Assembly (NCBI GenBank): GCA_024220505.1
Contig: JAKZZE010000016.1
Span: 124,001-188,000 of the forward strand
Origin: Rhizopus arrhizus
Lineage: Eukaryota > Mucoromycota > Mucoromycetes > Mucorales > Rhizopodaceae
Length of the DNA stretch: 64,000 nucleotides
Direction of reading: 5' to 3'
Part shown: positions 58,558 through 64,000 of the stretch, piece after piece
Position numbering within the stretch: the first letter of the stretch is position 1
Layout: the number at the start of each line of letters is the position of its first letter
Translations under genes and position numbers: made by a program
Notes under the pieces: model-generated
What the model was told of the DNA's origin: nothing
Databases searched by the model: none
What the model saw: only the letters and a program-made list of their open reading frames with translations

Positions 58558-59951
58558 GATCGAGTACAGGTGAGGACTCAAGACAGAGCCCTGAAGGACA
58601 CCTGTACTCGTCACAAACGGATCAGAGACATTGTTCTGCAACAACACAGACACCGAGACATCATCAAACATGTTGGCCAACAAGGACACCAAGGACAGAG
58701 GAGCAGAAGAGGCGAGCATCGATTGCCATATGATACGACGATCGACTGTATCATAGGCTGACTTGATGTCCAAGAAAGCGACCACAGGATAATGATTGTG
58801 TCGGCGTCGGTAAGAGTGCATCAGATCATGAAGACAGAGAGCTTGATCCAATGCACTACGCTGGTGACGGAAACCACCTTGAACTACATCGAGCGGAGGA
58901 GAGACATCATCAACAAAGGGAAAGAGACACATCTCAAAGAGCTTGCGAACGATGGAGGTCAAGGAGATTGGACGATAGTTCCCTGGCGAGGTAGGATCAC
59001 CCTTTTTATGGATGGGGACCACCTGTGCTTGACGCCAGACAGAAGGGGTATACGACCACTGGTAGCAGATACTGAAGAGCAAAGAGAGCAGTGGGGCCAG
59101 AACAGACTTGATGGGGAGGAGCATCTCCGTACGCAAGTGGTCAGGACCAGGAGCCTTACGCAGAGGGAGACGTCGCATCAGTGAACCCACACTGTCAGCA
59201 GAGAACGAGGGCATACCAGGGTCTTGACTATCGAGGTCAAAAGGCACCATACCAGAGACAGAGGGCAGAGGGTCAGGACGCCTTGACGGAAGATCGTCAC
59301 CAGAGTAGACCGAGGCAAGGTGTTGACGCATCGCGTTCGCACCTGCAGCAGGGCCGTCAGGATGAGTAAACCCAACCTGTTGACGTCGTCGGTTCCGAAT
59401 CACCTTCACCTTCGACATCGCACGAGCAAGTTCGCCACGGGCCAGAGAGTCACAGAAAGCACGCCAAGAGAGACGTTTGGCAGACTTGAGAGCAGAGCGG
59501 AACCGGGCTTGAGCAACCTGATGTCGATCCCACCACAAGGCCTTGTCGATGCCAATGGCACGACGCCACTTGCGGTAGTGGTGTTCACGAACATCGGCGA
59601 GTTCTTGCAAGTGCGCATTCCAGAATGGCTTCCATTGTGAAGGTCGAGAAGAGCGAGAGCCAACCGACTTGTCGAGTGCACTATAGATCGCCTCATTCAG
59701 AGTGTCATTGAGAGCGTCTATAGGCGGAGCAGCAGAAGGAGGACTTGACTTCAAAGCTTTGAGCTGATCAACCAATGGAGAGACCAAGGACTGGAATGTG
59801 GCCACGTACAGACTACAGACATCGGGTTCCTTCAACCGAGAGAGGTTCCATAGCCGACGGGCACAAGAAGAAGAAGAAGAGAGAACGGGCTGCGATGGAT
59901 AACCATCAGGGACTGCATAGTCAAAGGATAAGGACAACAGTTTGTGGTCAG
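58558..59951 (-). pseudogene. LINE ORF2 fragment: linker and reverse transcriptase, truncated at both ends
   Basis: A GC-rich open stretch of about 460 codons. It begins DHKLLSLSFDYAVPDGYPSQ, which is where an AP-endonuclease domain would end. A linker follows, then RT blocks LPLRKAPGPDHLRTEMLLPI, SVWRQAQVVPIHKKGDPTSP, NYRPISLTSIVRKLFEM, FRHQRSALDQALCLHDLMHS, VAFLDIKSAYDTVDRR and GVLQGSVLSPHLYSIY. It is cut exactly at the TA next to the MITE-like element, before the catalytic YADD box. On the other side it is cut by the gypsy LTR. Composition differs strongly from the AT-rich surroundings, so it is probably a relatively recent copy. Confidence 0.85.
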
Positions 59952-60292
59952 TGAAGTGTTTTAAGTATTCAAAAATAAGATAAAGAAGAATTAACGAGAC
60001 CGAACAATAGTTCTAAAGTCGAATACTTTTATTAAAGAAAGATTTCAAGGCTATTTATATTAGTTGAGCAAGACCTGAGATTAGATGACAAAAATAGTTA
60101 TGACCGATATGATTTGACATGTATAAGAAAAATTTTATAGACTGATGTTAATAATCAACTGTTGAGATGAAAGTGAAACTTGGCTGTTTAGGGCAGTGAT
60201 AATTATCAGGTTCTATTCTTATTCAAACTCATTTGTAAAGATTTAGTCCAGAATGATAAGACTGTATCTTATTGACATGTCAAAACATGACA
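59952..60292 (-). repeat. 3' LTR of the gypsy/chromovirus element
   Basis: On the minus strand it starts TGTCATGTTTTGACATGTCA and ends ...ACACTTCA (TG...CA ends). Directly before the start lies a polypurine tract (GGAAGGGGGCAA, near 60293-60304), which primes plus-strand synthesis. Inside are a TATA box (TATAAATA) and, about 20 nt later, AATAAA. The left end is placed by the terminal dinucleotide and is less certain (59952 or 59957). The matching 5' LTR is outside the window. Confidence 0.7.
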
Positions 60293-60718
60293 TTGCCCCC
60301 TTCCAGGTTGTAACTATATTTTCTGGGATTAATGTGGCAAGTAAAAATATGTTTGTTTAAGTGAATGTCGAAAATGAGGTTTGAGATGTCAAGATGAGCT
60401 CTATTTGTTGTAAGAAATAGGTGCTTGGTAGGGTTAAGTCATATAACGTATAGTGGCTCTTTATATAAACATATAAAGTATAGTGTTCAAGAATGGAACA
60501 AAGCATTTAGGCGATAATAAACCCTAAACAGGAATTTATTGCTAAAGTGATGTTTGTCTGTAAATGTGACTGCGTACAAATGTGCATATTGAAAAATATT
60601 AAGGCATGAGAAAAAAATTCATTTTTTTTTACTATCCTTGTAAATATTTTATAATTGCGTAATTTGCTGGTAACGTATATGTATAGTTAATGAAAGTTGG
60701 TGGAAGAAGGTCAATGTA
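60293..60718 (-). other. 3' untranslated part of the gypsy element
   Basis: Between the pol stop and the LTR. It holds the polypurine tract next to the LTR. The rest is AT-rich without coding potential. Confidence 0.5.
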
Positions 60719-63700
60719 TTAACGTCTGTTTCTTTTAGAGTTAGTTACACTGCGATGCACGTTTTTTCTTTTCTTAGTCGTATCTTTTTTAGGAACAAGT
60801 TGAACCTCGCGCGCTGGTTCTTGTTCACTTAGACGTGACCAATATTTTTGGATCGGTCTGTAATCATGGAAATGACTAGCCGGTTCCCAAGTGTCATCTT
60901 CTTCTCCATAACCTTTCCATCGAACTTTATATAAGTAATTACCCGGTGATCCCTTATGGTGTAGAACTGCCTCAACATCGTATGATTCAGATTGATCAGT
61001 ATTGGATAAGGATACTTCCTGGGAAATAACCTTTATTTGCGATGGAGGTACATCTCTTGGTAAGAGTGCTCCAGTTGCATCAACCAACACATATGAACCA
61101 CCTTGAGTTTTTCTTTTGACAGTATAATTACCAACGTAGAGGGGATCACTTTTTGCAACACGGTTTACATTCTTGAGCGTGACTTGACTACCAGTGGGGA
61201 TATCGGATAGAATTCTGTGAGTTTGGTTGAACTTGTCTCGAGAAGCAGCTTGTGAAGTTTTTATTTTTTCACGAATAGCCGGTAAGACAGTGTCATTAAA
61301 CTCGTTAATTCTAGTTTCTAACTGTTTCATCGTTTCAGGCGATTTAGTTTTGTCCAGCACGTTATTATAATCCTTGTTTTCATTGGGACGTCTTGCAAAC
61401 ATCAATGAGAAAGGTCTAGTGCCGTGTAAAGCTGTATGCGTATTGTTGAGGGCTTCTTGGGTACTGTCAACATACAAGTCCCAATCCTCAGTTCTGCCTT
61501 GTAATCTTTTGTGCAAAATATTTTTTGCTTTGCCAACCCATCGTTCAACTATACCGTTAGCTCGGGGATGATAAGCTGATATGAGACGATGATCAATACC
61601 GGATGATTCAACATATAGTCTGACGAGTTCATTGACATACTCAGTACCATTATCACTTTGGATAATTTTTGGTCGACCGAAGAGCGATAAGATACTCCTT
61701 AATGCAAGTGCAATAGTGAGAGAGGATTTATCGGGCAAGGCTTTGAGTACACAATATCGTGTAAAGACGTCTACTACCAGAAGGATGTATTGATTACCTT
61801 GTACTGAAGTAGGGAAAGGTCCGGCTGTGTCGATACAGATGTGATCCCAAGGTGCATCAGCATAGATTGAGGTCAAGGGATTGTATCCGTGCTTTGCGAT
61901 ATTGAATTTTTGGCAATCAGGACAACTACGTATTATTTCAAGTGCATCTTCCTTGAGCTTTGTCCAGTGAATACCATCACTATGTAAAGCTGTTACGATT
62001 GCTTGAGCTCCACGGTGTCCTTCTAAATGTGTATCCATGAGTAGCTTTTGTCTGTCTTCTGGTGCTGGGGTCATCAAGTCAGCAGGCATCATCATTCTGG
62101 ATGTAAGAATTGATCCGTTAGAATTGATAATTTGGGAAGTGACGATTGTTTTGATGGTTTTATTATCCCCCTCCAGCGTTTTTTCAGGTTCAAAAAGACG
62201 CGACAAAGCATCTGGTAGAATATTTTGAATACCAGGTCGATGGATGATTTTGAAGTTATAATCCAGTATAGTGTCCAGCCAATTGATCATCATAGCGTTA
62301 GCTACAGGCTGAGTGTGGAGATAAGTCAAGGCCTTGTGATCGGTGTATAAGGTGAACGGATTACCCCACAAAAATGGATGAAACTTCTTTAGTGCAAATA
62401 TCACTGCTAATAGCTCACGTTTAGTAGTAGAATAATTCTTTTCAGATGTAGAAAGTGAGCGTGCCATGAAACCGATATATCGTGTCTCATTTTTGATAAC
62501 TTGGTAAAGAACAGCACCAATTGAATAGTTACTAGCATCAGTAGCAACATAAAAAGGTTGTTCTAGATCTGGATGATGAAGAAGTGGCGCAGAAGACAAT
62601 AATGCCTTGATCTTTTCAAAAGCTCTTTCTTGTTCAGATGTCCAAAGTTTATCAAGTTTACCTTCGAAACGTAATTTGTCCAAAGGTGCAGTGACTTCAG
62701 AAATATTTGGCAAGTATTTTCTAAAATAATTTACCAGTCCTAAAAAGCGTTGAATCTCTTTTCCAGATGCAGGTCTAGGCCAAGTCAAAGCGTTTGTAAC
62801 TTTACGAGGATCGAGTCGAGACCCTTTGGCATCAACACAGAAACCAAGCAAGTAAACAGTAGACTGCGCAAAATGACACTTGTCTGGGTTAAGGATCAAA
62901 TTCACTTTAGTTAATCTCTGAATTATGTTTTGCACATGTGTGATGTGTTCCTCATAAGACTTGGAAAATATGATGATATCATCAACAAAAGCCTGTGCAT
63001 AAGGTAAATCACGTAACACTATATTAATCACTCGTTGATAACGGGAAGCAATATGTTTCAAACCAAATGGACAACCTCTAAATTGGTATTGTTGACCTTC
63101 AAAAGTGAATGTGGTCTTAATACGATCAGGCTCATAGATTTGGAATCGATGAAATGCTTGTCGAAGATCAAGAGTGGTAAAAATAGTTGATCCTTGTAAT
63201 CGATCGAAAATCTCTTCAATCTTTGGAATAGGATGTCTATCATTTGACACAAGAATAGAATTTAACAAGCGAGGATCGAGACAGGGTCGATGTCCTGTGA
63301 GATTACCAAGCAAGTCTTTCTTAGGTGCCAATGTTAAAGGAGAATTCCAGTCTGAATTAGGTGATGCACGTTCAATAACTTCATCCTTTAACCAAGTGTC
63401 AATACATTCACGCATGATTGGTAGTAATTTAAAAGGAGTACGATATGGTGCACGGTAAGCAGTTTTTCCTTTAACAGTATCTAAACGTATAACTGACTCT
63501 GGTACAGTACAGAATGAATTCTTTGGTATTAAGGCATTTTGATCAACAAATGGTTTAACAGCATTATGGAAATGAGCTTGTTGCTCAGGTGTACCGAAAG
63601 GAGCTTTGTTAGGTTCAGGTGTATCATCCGTAATCTCTTTGTCAATAACTGGTGCAAGATTAGGATGTCTGATAGCTAAGTTGGTAACAAGAATGTTTAA

Positions 63701-64000
63701 CTTGTGCATCAGATCTAATCCTATTACAACTTCAGTATCCAAGGAAAGAGGAAGGACTTCAAAAGAATGGGATGTATGAATAAGATTTTTATCATTATCA
63801 CCGTAAATAACACTTAATGGAAATTTGGTTGTACCGAAACGTTTACTAACATTATCACTTGTAGCAAGTATAACGGAACCAGATACATTTCTATCAACTG
63901 CAATATTATATTTATTAACAAAGTTTGTGTCTATCGAGCTGAAAGAGGAACCACTATCAACCAGGGCCATAGTGTTCACATTTTCTATAGTGATAGGTAC
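60719..64000 (-). mobile_element. Ty3/gypsy chromovirus pol polyprotein, 5' end outside window
   Basis: Minus-strand open frame of more than 1,090 codons without a stop, continuing past the right edge. Domain order: protease (ALVDSGSSFSSID); RT (GHRPCLDPRLLN, TTLDLRQAFHRFQI, catalytic FVDDIIIFS); RNase H (PFYVATDASNYSIGAVLYQ, LYTDHKALTYLH); integrase with HHCC zinc finger (H...H then CPDCQKFN), core D (HICIDTAGPF), D (IIQSDNGTEYVN) and E (ANGIVERWVGKAKNI); and a C-terminal chromodomain (LYKVRWKGYGEEDDTWEPAS). All catalytic residues are visible, so the element could be active. The chromodomain would steer integration to modified chromatin. Confidence 0.95.

Noticed and set aside
58792..59184. 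130-codon plus-strand frame
   Set aside because: Shadow of the GC-rich LINE reverse transcriptase on the minus strand.

Overview
The window is nuclear DNA from a filamentous fungus, most likely a member of Mucorales (Mucoromycota). The evidence is AT-rich spacers with long A/T homopolymers, many short introns of about 45-90 nt with GT..AG ends, and typical fungal housekeeping proteins. It also has a Na,K-ATPase-like type IIC pump, a family known from early-diverging fungi, and repeats of the Tc1, IS630-like, Crypton, LINE and chromovirus kinds. I cannot name the genus. Coordinates of spliced genes come from reading splice sites by eye.

Positions 1-42,300 are gene-dense, with two repeat patches. 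In order: RPN1 5' part (-), a decayed LINE/nuclease-like patch, PRPP synthetase (-), a LAMTOR4-like Ragulator subunit (+), a DHHC palmitoyltransferase (+), phosphoglycerate dehydrogenase SER33 (+), a CaMKK-like kinase (+), the IIC P-type ATPase (+), an HP1-like chromodomain/chromoshadow protein (-), a PTPMT1-like phosphatase (+), a GH5_12-like glycosidase (+), an FTS/AKTIP E2 variant (+), a four-helix membrane protein (-) and RPL10 (-). Next is a repeat graveyard at about 24.9-29.9 kb holding a decayed ORF, an IS630-like transposase, a Crypton-type recombinase, a PD-(D/E)XK-like fragment and a LINE ORF1. After it come RPS28 (-, start codon alone in its own exon), CFT1 (-), OCA1 (+), a cyclic-nucleotide phosphodiesterase (+, with an in-frame stop), a secreted aspartic protease (+) and RAB2 (-).

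Positions 42,900-53,660 hold RPN8 (+), more decayed transposases and a LINE tail. They also hold a hidden four-exon SUS1/ENY2 gene (-) with an apparent GC-AG intron, and a NOT1/CNOT1-like scaffold (+) that ends before the C-terminal Not1 domain.

Positions 54,800-64,000 are almost entirely nested mobile DNA: an old Ty3/gypsy fragment, an apparently intact Tc1-type DD34E element with 93-bp inverted repeats and TA duplications, a 216-bp MITE-like element abutting a LINE reverse transcriptase, and the 3' LTR and pol of a chromodomain-bearing gypsy element that runs off the window.

Functionally the genes are ordinary cell machinery: proteasome (RPN1, RPN8), nucleotide and serine synthesis (PRS, SER33), mRNA 3' end processing and deadenylation (CFT1, NOT1-like), SAGA/TREX-2 (SUS1), vesicle traffic (RAB2, FTS), TORC1 signalling (LAMTOR4-like), cAMP signalling and ribosomes. 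No operon-like organisation is expected or seen. No tRNA, CRISPR or prokaryotic feature was found.
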